Source: Microvirga sp. Mcv34
GTDB lineage: Bacteria; Pseudomonadota; Alphaproteobacteria; Rhizobiales; Beijerinckiaceae
DNA length: 64,000 bases
Direction: 5' to 3'
NCBI RefSeq assembly: GCF_024519725.1
Contig: NZ_JALJRK010000002.1
Location: forward strand, 103,038 to 167,037
Shown: one piece after another, positions 35,126 through 45,629 of the stretch
Layout of the letters: every line of letters begins with the position of its first letter
How positions within the stretch are numbered: the first letter of the stretch is position 1
Made by a program: the position numbers and the translations under genes
The notes under the pieces: model-generated
Seen by the model: the letters and a program-made list of their open reading frames with translations, nothing else
Told to the model about the DNA's origin: nothing
The model's database searches: none

Positions 35126-37345
35126 ATGAAATTCGACACTCCTGCCGGCACTAGCCCGATCGATCAGCTCAAGGTCATCGGTCGCCCGACCGACCGCATC
35201 GACGGCAAGTACAAAACCACGGGGACCGCTCCCTATGCCTATGAGCGTCACGACGCGGTGCCGAACCAGGCTTACGGTTTCGTGCTCGGCTCGGCGATCG
35301 CCAAGGGGCGCATCGATGCCATGCATCTGAGCGACGCCCGGAGCGCCCCCGGCGTTCTGGCCATCGTCACGACGCTCGACACGCCTCGCCTGGGGCGGGG
35401 CCGGATGAACGCCGCCTACCTGTTCGGCGGGCCGGTCATCCAACACTACCATCAGGCGATTGCCGTCGTGGTCGCGGAGACCTTCGAACAGGCCCGCGCG
35501 GCGGCGCACCTGATCCGCGTCGATTACCGGCAGGAGCCCGGAAAATATGACCTCGAGGCCGAAGCTCCCCATGCGGAGCCGGTCGCGAGCGACAGCGGCG
35601 AGGGCAGCGGGGCTCCGCACGAAGCGCGGATCGGAAACTTCGAGGAGGCTTTCGCGGCTGCGCCGGTCAAGCTCGACGAGAGCTATACGACGTCAGACGA
35701 AAGCCACGCCATGATGGAGCCGCACGCCACGATCGCGGCCTGGAACGGGGACAAGCTCACGCTCTGGACCTCGAACCAGATGATCGCCTGGGGCAAGGGC
35801 AGCATCGCCAAGATCCTCGGCATCCCGGCCGAGAACGTGCGTCTCGATGCGCCCTATGTCGGTGGAGGCTTTGGAGGAAAGCTCTTCATCCGCGCCGATG
35901 CGGTGTTGGCGGCCCTCGGCGCCAAAGCCGCGGGACGACCGGTCAAACTGGCACTGACCCGTCCCTTGATCGCCAACAACACCACGCATCGGCCGGCGAC
36001 GATCCAGCGCATTCGGATCGGCGCAAACCCGGACGGCACGATCACTGCGATCGCGCACGAGAGTACGTCGGGCAACCTCGCGGACGGCAAGCCCGAGACG
36101 GCGGTCGACCAGACGAGACTGCTCTATGCGGGGGCCAATCGACTGACGGCACTGCGTCTCGCGCATCTCGATCTTCCGGAAGGCAACGCCATGCGGGCGC
36201 CCGGAGAGGCGCCCGGTCTGCTGGCGCTCGAAATCGCCATGGACGAGATGGCCGAGAAGCTCGGCATCGATCCGGTGCAGTTTCGTATCATCAACGATAC
36301 CCAGGTCGATCCTGAGAAGCCGGAACGCCGCTTCTCGCATCGGGATCTGGTGGGTTGCCTGCGGCATGGTGCTGAGCGCTTCGGCTGGGATCGGCGTCAG
36401 CAACAGCCGGGCCATGTCCGGGATGGGCGCTGGCTCGTGGGATACGGTATGGCGGTCGGGTTCCGCAACAACCTCCTGACCAAGTCGGCGGCCCGCGTGC
36501 GCCTTGACGGACGCGGCATGGTGACGGTCGAAACCGATATGACCGATATCGGGACGGGGTCCTACACCATCCTTGCCCAGACGGCGGCCGAGATGATGGG
36601 GGTCCCGCTGGAGATGGTGAACGTCCGGCTCGGTGATTCCGCCTTTCCGGCCTCGGCCGGGTCTGGTGGGCAATGGGGCGCGAACAATTCCACGGCTGGG
36701 GTCTACGCCGCCTGCGTCAAGCTGCGCGAAGCCGTGGCAGCAAAGCTCGGCTTCAACTCCGCCGAGGCGGTGTTCGCGGATAACGAAGTGCGCTCCGGCA
36801 ACCGGAGCGTTCCCCTCGCCGCTGCCGCGAGCGGGGGCGAACTTGTCGCCGAGGACATGATCGAATACGGAGACCTCGCCAAGAAGCAGCAGCAATCGAC
36901 CTTTGCCGGCCATTTCGCCGAGGTCGGAGTCGATGCCGCGACGGCCGAGATCCGGGTCCGACGCATGCTGGCGGTGTGTGCGGCTGGCCGCATCCTGAAT
37001 CCCAAATCGGCCCGCAGTCAGGTGATCGGGGCCATGACCATGGGAGTTGGCGCAGCCCTGATGGAGAAGCTCGCGGTTGATACGAAGCGCGGCTTCTTCG
37101 TCAATCACGACCTCGCCGGTTACGAAGTACCGGTTCATGCCGATATCCCGCATCAGGACGTCGTCTTCCTCGACGAGGTGGATCCGATGTCGTCGCCGAT
37201 GAAGGCCAAGGGTGTGGCTGAACTCGGTATCTGCGGCGTCGGAGCGGCGGTCGCCAATGCGGTCTATAACGCCACCGGGATTCGCGTGCGCGACTATCCG
37301 CTCACGCTGGACAAGCTGATCGAGAGGTTGCCGGAAGCCGTCTGA
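35126..37345 (+). CDS. paoC: Aldehyde oxidoreductase molybdenum subunit, PaoC-like
   Basis: 739 residues. Xanthine-oxidase-family catalytic subunit with the molybdopterin cytosine dinucleotide cofactor. Visible motifs: VGGGFGGKLFIRAD (about 250-263), the RAPGEAPGLLALE loop and, near the C terminus, KAKGVAELGICGVGAAVANA holding the presumed catalytic Glu. The size and order match PaoABC, which oxidises aromatic aldehydes in the periplasm in Escherichia coli. No chaperone gene (paoD type) lies beside it. An aromatic-aldehyde role would suit the neighbouring phenylacetate cluster; this is inferred. Confidence 0.93.
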   Translation: MKFDTPAGTSPIDQLKVIGRPTDRIDGKYKTTGTAPYAYERHDAVPNQAYGFVLGSAIAKGRIDAMHLSDARSAPGVLAIVTTLDTPRLGRGRMNAAYLFGGPVIQHYHQAIAVVVAETFEQARAAAHLIRVDYRQEPGKYDLEAEAPHAEPVASDSGEGSGAPHEARIGNFEEAFAAAPVKLDESYTTSDESHAMMEPHATIAAWNGDKLTLWTSNQMIAWGKGSIAKILGIPAENVRLDAPYVGGGFGGKLFIRADAVLAALGAKAAGRPVKLALTRPLIANNTTHRPATIQRIRIGANPDGTITAIAHESTSGNLADGKPETAVDQTRLLYAGANRLTALRLAHLDLPEGNAMRAPGEAPGLLALEIAMDEMAEKLGIDPVQFRIINDTQVDPEKPERRFSHRDLVGCLRHGAERFGWDRRQQQPGHVRDGRWLVGYGMAVGFRNNLLTKSAARVRLDGRGMVTVETDMTDIGTGSYTILAQTAAEMMGVPLEMVNVRLGDSAFPASAGSGGQWGANNSTAGVYAACVKLREAVAAKLGFNSAEAVFADNEVRSGNRSVPLAAAASGGELVAEDMIEYGDLAKKQQQSTFAGHFAEVGVDAATAEIRVRRMLAVCAAGRILNPKSARSQVIGAMTMGVGAALMEKLAVDTKRGFFVNHDLAGYEVPVHADIPHQDVVFLDEVDPMSSPMKAKGVAELGICGVGAAVANAVYNATGIRVRDYPLTLDKLIERLPEAV

Positions 37346-37381
37346 GGCTTCCGCTGTGCAGACATCGAGAGAGTGACGTCG

Positions 37382-38623
37382 TCAGCCCTGTTTGAGATGG
37401 GGAAGCACATAGGCGGGCGCCGCGGCTCTCAGACCGGACCAGATGCAGGCCGCCGTGATCAGGACCACCATGATGGCGGGGCCCCGGAAGGGATCGTCGC
37501 TGCTGCGCAGCACACTGACGGCAAAGGGGCATAGGGATGCGCCGAGATAGCCGATACTCTGCGACATGCCCGACAGCATCGCCGTGACCTCCGCGGTTGG
37601 CGAGCGCAGAGAGACGAACAGAAGCGCCAGTCCGAACAGCCCTCCCTGGCCCAGGCCAAGGACGAGCGCCCACAGGACGCGGGAGGCGAGCGGCGCATAG
37701 AGCAGGCCGAGAAATCCCGTGCAGGTGGCCATGAGAACCAGCAGAATCAGAAGCCGGGGTGACACCCGTCGCGTCGCGAGCGAGGGCACCAGCAGCGCGG
37801 TCACCGTCTGCGCCAGGATCGAAACGGATGTGACGACGCCCGCATCAAGCACATCGAGCCCTCGATCGCGCAGCAGTGTCGGCAGCCAGCCAAGGACGAT
37901 GAAGGCTAGCCCAGCTTGAAGCCCCATGAAGGCCGTAACCGACCAAGCCAGGCGGTCGCGCAGCAGAAGTGAGAAGCGCGGCAGGCGGGCGGTGCTGGAG
38001 GAAGCCGTCTCGCCGGAAGCGAGGGTGGCCCACATGATGCCGCCGGCAAGAGCGAGAATGCTCCAGCTCGCCAGGGCCATGGGCCAGGAGCGCCAGGCTC
38101 CCTCCAAAACAGGCGTCAGCCCCGCGGCGCTGGCCCCACCGATGCTCAGGACCATCGTGTAGAATCCTGTCATCGGGCCGAGCTGCGCCGGAAAGCGGCG
38201 GCGAATCACGACGGGCAGGAGCACGCCCACCATCCCGATGGCTGCTCCTGCGATGAGGGTGCCGCCGAACAGCGCGAAGCCCGTCGGGATCCCGCGCAGG
38301 GCGAGCCCCGCCGCAAGGCCTAGGAGAAGGACCGCGATGGCGCGTTCGAGGCCGAGCATGGCGGAGAGGAAAGGCGCCAGCGGCCCGAAAATACCGAAGC
38401 AGAGCACCGGCATCGTGGTCAGAACGCCGATCCACGCCCGGCTGAGATCCAGGCTCGCCTGAACCTCCGTCATCATGGTGGCGGTCGAGGTGAGGGCAGG
38501 CCGCAGGTTGAGCGCCGCGATCACGACGCAGGACACGACGAAGGCAACGGGGAGGGATCCAGCCCGCGTGCTGCCGCGTAGCGCTTGCGTCTCCTTCGTC
38601 TCCCGGTCGCGTACTATTGGCAT
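37382..38623 (-). CDS. MFS transporter, CynX/NimT-like
   Basis: 413 residues, about 12 membrane segments. The start VAFVVSCVVIAALNLRPALT and the short loop LRPALTSTATMMTE are typical of the CynX/NimT branch of MFS (2-nitroimidazole/cyanate-type exporters and importers). The gene is last in the leftward unit, 88 bases after the amidohydrolase, so it may import or export the substrate or product of that enzyme. Substrate unknown. Confidence 0.9.
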   Translation of the reverse strand: MPIVRDRETKETQALRGSTRAGSLPVAFVVSCVVIAALNLRPALTSTATMMTEVQASLDLSRAWIGVLTTMPVLCFGIFGPLAPFLSAMLGLERAIAVLLLGLAAGLALRGIPTGFALFGGTLIAGAAIGMVGVLLPVVIRRRFPAQLGPMTGFYTMVLSIGGASAAGLTPVLEGAWRSWPMALASWSILALAGGIMWATLASGETASSSTARLPRFSLLLRDRLAWSVTAFMGLQAGLAFIVLGWLPTLLRDRGLDVLDAGVVTSVSILAQTVTALLVPSLATRRVSPRLLILLVLMATCTGFLGLLYAPLASRVLWALVLGLGQGGLFGLALLFVSLRSPTAEVTAMLSGMSQSIGYLGASLCPFAVSVLRSSDDPFRGPAIMVVLITAACIWSGLRAAAPAYVLPHLKQG

Positions 38624-38711
38624 GATCTGTCCTTCCAGCCGCGTGGAGGCGGCTGGTGCGGTTTGTCGTGATGCTCGGGTGCAGCGGGTTCGATCTCGCC
38701 GTCGTGGGCCG

Positions 38712-40166
38712 TCAATGTTCGATCTGATCGGTGGCTCTCACGTGGTGCCAGAACATCTTCGGCGTCTCGAGCATGGACTGGAATCCGGTCCGCTCGAGCA
38801 TCGCCTCGGTCTCGCGCTGCGCGTCGTCGAGCACTTCATCCTCGTCGACGAACACGGCTTTACGATCCTGCAGGGCGATGCGGCCATCGACTATTACTGT
38901 ATCGACGTCATTGCCGTTGGCGAAGTAGATCAGCCGGAAGACCGGCATGTTGAGGGGATAGAGGTGCGGCCGGCGCAGATCGACCAATACCACATCAGCC
39001 TTCTTGCCGACTTCGAGCGACCCGATGTCCTTATCCATCCCGAGCGCTTTGGCGCCGTCGATGGTGCACATTTCCAGCACCCGGCCCGGCGGCAGCCAGG
39101 TGGGATCCTTGAAGTAGGTCCGGTGGTAATGCATGCATTGCTGCATGTGCCGGAACATATCGCCGGATCGATCCGGCGCCGTGGCGTCCGAGCCGAGGCA
39201 GACATTGGCCCCCGCTTCCAGCAATTCGGGCACCGGGCATCGCCCGAGGATCGACGCGATGGCGCTTGGATTGTGGGCGATGCTCGTTCCCGTGTCGGCA
39301 ACGATCCGGATTTCATCCTCGGTGAGGTTGGTGGAGTGCGAGAGCAGGGCGTTTGGACCTAGGATACCGAGCTCCTTGGCATAGGCGACGCTTCCCTTCG
39401 TGTGCCCGTCCTGCGTGAAGACGAGGCCGGCTTCACGCGCGAGAGCCGCCGTCATCCGAGCCTGTCGTTTTGCCTCCTCCAAGTTCTCCGCACCAAGCTC
39501 CGCGAGATGCTCCGCCCGCAGGGTCGGTGTGATGAGTGCGATGTTGAGGCGCCCGCCATGCTTGCCGTGCCAGGTATCGATGAGTGTCTTGCAGGTTTCG
39601 AACTGCTCCTCGAAGCTTACGGGGCGCTCGACGGCTTTTCCGTCCACAATGCGCGCATAGGTACGGGGATGGGGAGGCCGGGTCGGCCCGACGGCGACGA
39701 CGGACCGGGTGCCGACTTCCCGCACGCCTTCGCAATGAGCATCACCGTAGATGGGTTCGTCGGTGCGAAGGATCGTGTCTCCCCCGCCCAGCAAAGAAAC
39801 GCCTGTGGTCACGCCGAAGCGCAAACGCTCGAGTGCAGCGAGACGCGCCTCCGCGCGCCAGAATTCGGGCGTGGAGGCCACAGTATAAGCCTTGTGACAG
39901 GCCTCGTACCATGCGTCGCTGTCGCCGCCGCCCATGGTCTTGATCAGGCCGTGCCCTGCATGGGCGTGTCCGTCGATCAGACCCGGCATGACGATCTTGC
40001 GGCTGGCGTTGATCATCGTGGGCGCCTGATGGCTCGCCAGGATCTCTTCCGTTGTCCCGACGGCGACGATCCGGTCCTTCTCGATGGCGACGGCACCGTT
40101 TTCGATGACCCTCCGGTGCGGGTCCATCGTGACGACGATGCCGTTGGTGATGATGATGTCAGCCAT
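38712..40166 (-). CDS. Amidohydrolase, 8-oxoguanine deaminase/TrzA-like
   Basis: 484 residues of the metal-dependent amidohydrolase superfamily. Metal-site motifs are DGHAHAGHGLIK (about 64-75), LLSHSTNLTEDE (metal His), TSIAHNPSAIA and the catalytic Asp in LGSDATAPD. The C-terminal composite domain (SLEVGKKADVVLVDLRRPHL) is typical. The deaminase/chlorohydrolase branch acts on purine-, pyrimidine- or triazine-like rings; the HNPSA in place of the common HNPxSN hints at a non-standard substrate. It lies 18 bases after the ABC ATPase gene. Confidence 0.9.
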   Translation of the reverse strand: MADIIITNGIVVTMDPHRRVIENGAVAIEKDRIVAVGTTEEILASHQAPTMINASRKIVMPGLIDGHAHAGHGLIKTMGGGDSDAWYEACHKAYTVASTPEFWRAEARLAALERLRFGVTTGVSLLGGGDTILRTDEPIYGDAHCEGVREVGTRSVVAVGPTRPPHPRTYARIVDGKAVERPVSFEEQFETCKTLIDTWHGKHGGRLNIALITPTLRAEHLAELGAENLEEAKRQARMTAALAREAGLVFTQDGHTKGSVAYAKELGILGPNALLSHSTNLTEDEIRIVADTGTSIAHNPSAIASILGRCPVPELLEAGANVCLGSDATAPDRSGDMFRHMQQCMHYHRTYFKDPTWLPPGRVLEMCTIDGAKALGMDKDIGSLEVGKKADVVLVDLRRPHLYPLNMPVFRLIYFANGNDVDTVIVDGRIALQDRKAVFVDEDEVLDDAQRETEAMLERTGFQSMLETPKMFWHHVRATDQIEH

Positions 40167-40184
40167 GAAATGAACTCCGGTCGG

Positions 40185-41915
40185 TCAGGCGGCTTTGGTT
40201 TCGCCGCGAATACGGTCGAGGGTCGGAACGAGCGACAGCAGTTCCTGGGTATAGGCATGCTGTGGCGCATCGAAGAGGGTTTCTGAGTCTGCCTGCTCCA
40301 GGAGCTTGCCCTGACGCATGACGGCCACCCGGTCGCACATCTGGCGCACCACGGCGAGGTCGTGACTGATCAGAAGGAGGGTCAGTCCGGTGGCGTCACG
40401 CAGGTCCTTCAGAAGGTTCAGGATCTGTGCTTGGACGGAGACGTCGAGGGAGGATGTCGGCTCGTCGCAGACGATGAGCTTGGGTCTGGCACCGAGCGCC
40501 CGAGCGATGGAGAGGCGCTGTCTCTGGCCGCCGGAGAACGCATGCGGAAAGCGTTGTGCTGCCTCCGCATCGAGGCCTACGGCTTCGATCAGCCGCTCCA
40601 CGTCGCGCTCGGCCTCGGAACGGGTGTCGGCGAGACGATAGAAGAGGATCGGCTCGGACAGGATCGAGCCGATCCGCATGCGGCTGTTGAGCGATGAATA
40701 GGGATCCTGAAAGATCATCTGGATCGCCTGTCGAAGCGGCCCGACACGGCGTGTCGCGCCTTCTCCGGCGATGCTCTGGCCGCGATAGAGCACGCGGCCC
40801 GCCGTAGGACGCACGAGGCCCGACACGACATTGGCGATGGTCGTCTTGCCGCAGCCGGATTCGCCTACGAGGCCGAAGACCTCGCCGCTGCGGACAGAGA
40901 AGGAAACGCCATCCACGGCGCGAAAGCGATGGCCTTTCGAGCCGGGCAGCCAGCCGCTGGTGCTGTAATCGACACACAGGTTTTCGACCGACAGGATGGG
41001 CGCTTCGTCGGACGGTGCGTCCGCGCGATCGGCCTTCGCGCGCAGTTCCGCTCGAGCCTGCTCCGCGCGGCCCTTGCCCTCATCGCCCAGAACGGGAAAC
41101 CGGTCGAGGCGCTGGTCGATTCGAGGAACCGCGCCAATCAGCGCCTTGGCATAGGGAGCCTTGGGGCGGCGCAGAACCTCTTCCGTCAATCCGGTCTCGA
41201 CGACCTTGCCCCGATGCATGATCGTGACGCGGTCGGCGATCTGGGCGACGACGCCCATGTTGTGGGTGACGAGCAGGATGCCAATCCCGCGATCATCTGC
41301 CAGATCGCGCACCAGCTTGAGGATCTGCGCCTGAACCGACACATCGAGCGCCGTCGTCGGCTCGTCGGCAACCAGGAGCCTGGGATTGCAGGAGAGAGCG
41401 GCTGCGATCACCACACGCTGGCGCTGGCCGCCGGACAATTGGTGAGGATAGGCCTTGAGACGGCGACGCGGCTCGGGAATCCCGACGGCTTCGAGCAGTT
41501 CCAGCGCGCGCGCCTGGGCTGCGGTCTTGCTCAGCCTGAGGTGGAAGCGCATCGCTTCCGTGAGCTGGCTCTCGATGGTGAAGAGCGGATTCAGGCTCGT
41601 CATCGGATCCTGAAACACGGCTCCGACATCGCGGCCGAGAATGATACCCTCCGCCGATCCTCTGGCGGGATCGAAGCGCTTGCCGTCGATATGGATGCTC
41701 CCGGCCGCGATGCGTCCCGGTTTTTCAAGAAGCCCCATCACCGTGTTGCCGATGGTCGTCTTGCCGGCACCGGATTCACCTACAAGGGCGTGGATCTCGC
41801 CCGGGCGGATGATGAGAGAGGCGTTCTCCACGGCAGTGAAGACGCTCCCGTTTGCGAGAGGGTATTCGACGCGCAGATTGTCGATGGCGAGAACGGGTGT
41901 GGATTGCGCGTTCAT
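40185..41915 (-). CDS. Dipeptide/nickel-type ABC transporter, fused double ATPase
   Basis: 576 residues with two ATPase domains, equivalent to DppD fused to DppF. Domain 1: Walker [13 protein letters not shown], signature [12 protein letters not shown], Walker [14 protein letters not shown]. Domain 2: [37 protein letters not shown]. Such fusions occur in GsiA-type systems. It overlaps the DppC-like gene by four bases. Confidence 0.95.
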   Translation of the reverse strand: MNAQSTPVLAIDNLRVEYPLANGSVFTAVENASLIIRPGEIHALVGESGAGKTTIGNTVMGLLEKPGRIAAGSIHIDGKRFDPARGSAEGIILGRDVGAVFQDPMTSLNPLFTIESQLTEAMRFHLRLSKTAAQARALELLEAVGIPEPRRRLKAYPHQLSGGQRQRVVIAAALSCNPRLLVADEPTTALDVSVQAQILKLVRDLADDRGIGILLVTHNMGVVAQIADRVTIMHRGKVVETGLTEEVLRRPKAPYAKALIGAVPRIDQRLDRFPVLGDEGKGRAEQARAELRAKADRADAPSDEAPILSVENLCVDYSTSGWLPGSKGHRFRAVDGVSFSVRSGEVFGLVGESGCGKTTIANVVSGLVRPTAGRVLYRGQSIAGEGATRRVGPLRQAIQMIFQDPYSSLNSRMRIGSILSEPILFYRLADTRSEAERDVERLIEAVGLDAEAAQRFPHAFSGGQRQRLSIARALGARPKLIVCDEPTSSLDVSVQAQILNLLKDLRDATGLTLLLISHDLAVVRQMCDRVAVMRQGKLLEQADSETLFDAPQHAYTQELLSLVPTLDRIRGETKAA

Positions 41916-42826
41916 CGTTTCACCCTCAGCTTGGGATTGAAGCGATCACGAAGCCAATCGCCGACGATGTTAACGGACAGGACAAGAATCACGAGCGCGA
42001 GCGCCGGGAAGAGGGCGATCCACCATATGCCCGAGAACACGAACTCGTTGCCGATGCGGATCAGTGTGCCGAGCGACGGGTAGGTGGGAGGCATGCCGAC
42101 CCCGAGAAAGGACAGGGTCGCTTCGGTGAGCACGGCTGCGGCGAGATTGATCGTGGAGATAACGAGGACCGGGCTCATCACGTTCGGCAGGATATGCCGC
42201 AGCATGATCCGCCTCGGTGGCAGGCCGATAACCTTCGCGGCGCGAACATAGTCCTTCGCTGTCTCGACCATGGTAGCGGCCCGTACGGTGCGGGCATATT
42301 GCACCCATTCATGGATGGCGATGGCGCAGATCAGGATGATCGGCGCCCATTCGGCCGTGGCCGCTCCGGGAAAGATCGCCCGCGCGATGCCGCTGACCAG
42401 GAGCGCCAGCAGGATCGTCGGGAAGCTCAGGATCACGTCGCCGATCCGCATGATCAGGGCATCGACGCGGCCACCGAAATAGCCGGCGAGAAGACCCAGG
42501 GTGACGCCGAGGGTCGCAGCGAGCAGGACCGCGCCGCCGCCGATGGCGATGGACACGCGCGCACCATAGAGCATGGCGGAGAGCAGGTCGCGGCCTTGAT
42601 TGTCCGTTCCCAGAAGAAAGCTCGGATCGCCATCGGTGGTAAAGGCGGGCGGCAATTCGGCGTTGATCAGATCGAATGAAGCAAGATCGGTTGGATCGTA
42701 GGGCGCGATCCAGGAGGCGAGCAAAGCGCAGGCCACGAGGAACAGGGCCACGATGGCGGCGACAATCACCGAGAGCGGAGCGCCTAATCGGACGAACAGA
42801 CCGGGGGTGGAGGCGAGTGTTTTCAT
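41912..42826 (-). CDS. Dipeptide-type ABC transporter permease, DppC-like
   Basis: 304 residues from ATG 42826. An open frame continues upstream to 43318, but that part is antisense-like and overlaps dppB; the chosen start overlaps the upstream stop as ATGA. Conserved DppC features: N-terminal membrane segment, LLGTDNQGRDLLSAMLYGARVSI, and the ATPase-contact EAA region AKDYVRAAKVIGLPPRRIML followed by HILPNVMSPVLV. Confidence 0.95.
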   Translation of the reverse strand: MKTLASTPGLFVRLGAPLSVIVAAIVALFLVACALLASWIAPYDPTDLASFDLINAELPPAFTTDGDPSFLLGTDNQGRDLLSAMLYGARVSIAIGGGAVLLAATLGVTLGLLAGYFGGRVDALIMRIGDVILSFPTILLALLVSGIARAIFPGAATAEWAPIILICAIAIHEWVQYARTVRAATMVETAKDYVRAAKVIGLPPRRIMLRHILPNVMSPVLVISTINLAAAVLTEATLSFLGVGMPPTYPSLGTLIRIGNEFVFSGIWWIALFPALALVILVLSVNIVGDWLRDRFNPKLRVKR

Positions 42827-43794
42827 GCGGACCTCGCGCGCAGGCGGGGATCGACCACCGCGTAGAGAATGTCGACGACGGTGTTGATGAGGACGAAGAG
42901 CAGGCCCACGAAGAGCAGGTAGGCCGCCATGACGGGAATATCGACGAAGCTCACGGCCTGGATGAAGAGAAGGCCCATGCCCGGCCATTGGAAGACGGTT
43001 TCCGTCACGATGGCGAAGGCGATGAGGGAGCCGATCTGGAGGCCCGTGACCGTGATGACCGGCATTAGGGCGTTTCGCAAAGCGAGCCGGAAGTGGATGT
43101 AGCGCGCCGGCAAGCCGCGGGCTTTCGCGAACCGGATGTAGTCGCTGGACAGAACGTCGATCATCTCCGCCCGCACCAGACGCATGATGAGGGTGAGCTG
43201 GTACAGAGCGAGCGTAATGCCCGGAAGGAGAAGGGACTTCAGGCCGCTGATCGTCAAGAAACCTGTCGACCACCATCCGAGATCGACGACCTGGCCGCGT
43301 CCGAACGAGGGCAGCCAACCGAGGGACACGGCGAAGACCAGGATGAGCACGATGCCAGTCACGAAGGTGGGTGTCGATATGCCGATGAGGGAAAGAGCCT
43401 GAACCAGTCTTGCGGCGATGCCATGGGGCTTGAGCGCGCAGAGCACGCCGAGCGGGATGCCGAGGGCGAGCGACAGGATCGTCGCAATGATCACGAGTTC
43501 CAGCGTGGCGGGAAGCCGTTCGGCGATGAGCTCCGTGACCGGTCGCTGATTGCGATAGCTGATGCCCAGGTCGCCCCTGAGGGTGCGGCTCAGGAAATGG
43601 CCATACTGAACGACGAGCGGCTGATCGAGGCCGAGCGAGCGCCGGAGCTCAGCCTTCTCCTCCACGGAGGCATTCTCCCGCGACATCGTCGCAACAGGGT
43701 CGCCGACATAGCGGAACATCACGAAAGACACCGCCGATACGACGAGCATCACGAGGACGGCTTGGCCCAGCCGGGAGATGAGGACGTTGAACAT
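42823..43794 (-). CDS. Dipeptide-type ABC transporter permease, DppB-like
   Basis: 323 residues, about six membrane segments. Typical DppB stretches are LGLDQPLVVQYGHFLSRTLR, GDLGISYRNQRPVTELIAER, and the EAA-like region SSDYIRFAKARGLPARYIHF with ALRNALMPVITVTG. Lies 58 bases after the binding-protein gene. Confidence 0.95.
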   Translation of the reverse strand: MFNVLISRLGQAVLVMLVVSAVSFVMFRYVGDPVATMSRENASVEEKAELRRSLGLDQPLVVQYGHFLSRTLRGDLGISYRNQRPVTELIAERLPATLELVIIATILSLALGIPLGVLCALKPHGIAARLVQALSLIGISTPTFVTGIVLILVFAVSLGWLPSFGRGQVVDLGWWSTGFLTISGLKSLLLPGITLALYQLTLIMRLVRAEMIDVLSSDYIRFAKARGLPARYIHFRLALRNALMPVITVTGLQIGSLIAFAIVTETVFQWPGMGLLFIQAVSFVDIPVMAAYLLFVGLLFVLINTVVDILYAVVDPRLRARSA

Positions 43795-43852
43795 GGGTGT
43801 TTCCTCGGCGGCCCGCCTCTATCAGGCGAGCCGCCCGTCTCCTGCTGCGGGT

Positions 43853-45421
43853 TTACTTGACGGTCGCGAACCACAGGCGGACGTATTCGTCCGGAAACTG
43901 CGGAACGTCGACGCCGTCGCGGACGGCCCAGGCCAACGGCTGCTGGTGGAGCGGGATGTAGGCGACCGTGTCCCGCGCGACCTTGAGGGCTTCCGCCAGC
44001 ATGGCGCGGCGCTTCGGCTCGTCGAGCTCGACGGCGGCCTTGCGGGTCAGGTCCTCGATCTGCGGATTGCTATAGGTGCCCGCATTGGAACCGCCGTACC
44101 CGTCCTTCTGCTCGGTGAGCAGCGACGAGAGGACGCTGAAGCCATCCATGGGCGGCAGGGTTGCCCAGCCCACCATGGACACATCGAATTCGCCGCGATC
44201 CTGGCGCGGGAAGTAGGTCGCACGCGACTCGGTCTGCAGTTCCGCCTGGATGCCGACCTTCGCCCACATGGACGCGATAGCCACACAGGTCTGCTCGTCG
44301 TTGATGTAACGATCATTCGGGCAGTTCAGCTTCGTCTTGAAGCCGTTGGGATAACCGGCTTCCGCCAAGAGCTGCTTCGCCTTGTTCTGGTCATAGGCCA
44401 GCGTCACATCGTTCTTCTTGGCGTAGCCCGGGACGGGTGGTGCGACGAGCGTGCCGGTATTGCGCGACTTGTCGCGCATCACGCGCTTCTTGATCGTCTC
44501 CATGTCAATGGCATGCCACATGGCCTGACGCACCTTGACGTCGAGCAGAGGGTTCTTCTGGCCGGGCATCGCCTTCAGCTCGGGACGGACATTGAGCGAG
44601 AGCATGATGAGGCGCAGGGAAGGCTCCTCGATGACCTTGAAGCCTTGCGATGAGGAGATCCGCTGAAGGTCCTGCAGAGGCGCGGGGGCGATCAGGTCCA
44701 GCTCGCCCGACAGCAGGGCGGCGACGCGGGTCGCATCCGATTTCACGGGCTTGAACTCGATGCGGGTGAGATTGTGCTGCGGCTTGTCCCACCAATCGGG
44801 ATTCACCACGAAGGTCGTGCCCGCGTCAGGCTTGTAGGATTCCACCTTGAAGGGTCCCGTGCCGATGGCGGTCGTCGATGCCGCGGTCGTGACGCCGGTC
44901 GCGATATTCCCGGGCTTCAGGGCTCCGTTGGCCTCCATCCATTCCTTGTCGAGGATGTAGATCCCGGCGAGATCGTTGAGGAGCAGCGGGTAGGGGCCCT
45001 GCGTGATGATGTCGACCGTGAAGTCGTCGACCTTCTCCGCCCTGACCACGGTCGCGAGGTTGCCGCGAGCCCGAGCCCCCGGATCGAGGATACGGGTGAT
45101 CGAGGCGACCACATCGTCCGCCGTGAAGGGATTGCCATTGTGGAATTTCACGTTCCGACGCAGCTCGAAGCGCCAGGTATCGGGCTTCATGGTCTTCCAG
45201 CTCACCGCCAGCGCTGGTTCCAGCTCCAGATTGCGGCCGCGGCGCACCAGGGGGTCGAAGACGTGGTGCAGCATGCTCGTCGTGAAGCTCTCCGTATGCG
45301 CATAGGGGTCGAGCGTCGTGATGTCCGTGGGCGAGGCCCACCGCAAGGTCTTGGCTTCCGCCGACACTCCCATCAGGGCGGCGACGGCGACGGTCAGGCT
45401 GGCCGCAAGTCTGGTTTTCAT
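43853..45421 (-). CDS. Dipeptide-type ABC transporter substrate-binding protein
   Basis: 522 residues from ATG 45421; an ATG at 45490 is rejected since it would cover the regulatory sites. Signal peptide at residues 1-23 (MKTRLAASLTVAVAALMGVS, cleavage after AEA). Extracellular SBP family 5 patterns: TLRWASPTDITTLDPYAHTE, WRFELRRNVKFHNGNPFTAD, and KKNDVTLAYDQNKAKQLLAEAG. Ligands of this family include peptides but also opines, nickel and heterocycles. First gene of the leftward operon; two TTGNATACAA sites lie 38-70 bases upstream. Confidence 0.94.
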   Translation of the reverse strand: MKTRLAASLTVAVAALMGVSAEAKTLRWASPTDITTLDPYAHTESFTTSMLHHVFDPLVRRGRNLELEPALAVSWKTMKPDTWRFELRRNVKFHNGNPFTADDVVASITRILDPGARARGNLATVVRAEKVDDFTVDIITQGPYPLLLNDLAGIYILDKEWMEANGALKPGNIATGVTTAASTTAIGTGPFKVESYKPDAGTTFVVNPDWWDKPQHNLTRIEFKPVKSDATRVAALLSGELDLIAPAPLQDLQRISSSQGFKVIEEPSLRLIMLSLNVRPELKAMPGQKNPLLDVKVRQAMWHAIDMETIKKRVMRDKSRNTGTLVAPPVPGYAKKNDVTLAYDQNKAKQLLAEAGYPNGFKTKLNCPNDRYINDEQTCVAIASMWAKVGIQAELQTESRATYFPRQDRGEFDVSMVGWATLPPMDGFSVLSSLLTEQKDGYGGSNAGTYSNPQIEDLTRKAAVELDEPKRRAMLAEALKVARDTVAYIPLHQQPLAWAVRDGVDVPQFPDEYVRLWFATVK

Positions 45422-45458
45422 GATTGACCTCCACAGATCCTCTGGAACGGATTCTTTA

Positions 45459-45490
45459 TTGGATACAATGACGGAAAAAATTGCATACAA
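45459..45490. promoter_or_regulatory. Paired GntR-type sites before the transporter operon
   Basis: TTGGATACAA at 45459-45468 and TTGCATACAA at 45481-45490, 22 bases apart (two helical turns). Each differs by one base from the perfect palindrome TTGTATACAA found before the divergent amidohydrolase at 46448. Confidence 0.7.
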
Positions 45491-45629
45491 ACATTAGGCC
45501 GTCAATTCGGCCTGTGACTGAATTTTCGTCACTCTGGTGCGGGATCTGGCGCTATAGCAGGCAATGCTCTCCCATCGAGAGAAGCATCCCGGCCTCGATC
45601 GATAGCATTGGGAGGCGCGGGTCCGGTGC

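Noticed and set aside
42827-43318. N-terminal extension of the DppC-like permease
   Set aside because: Overlaps the DppB-like gene in another frame and is not membrane-like; the ATGA overlap gives a better start.
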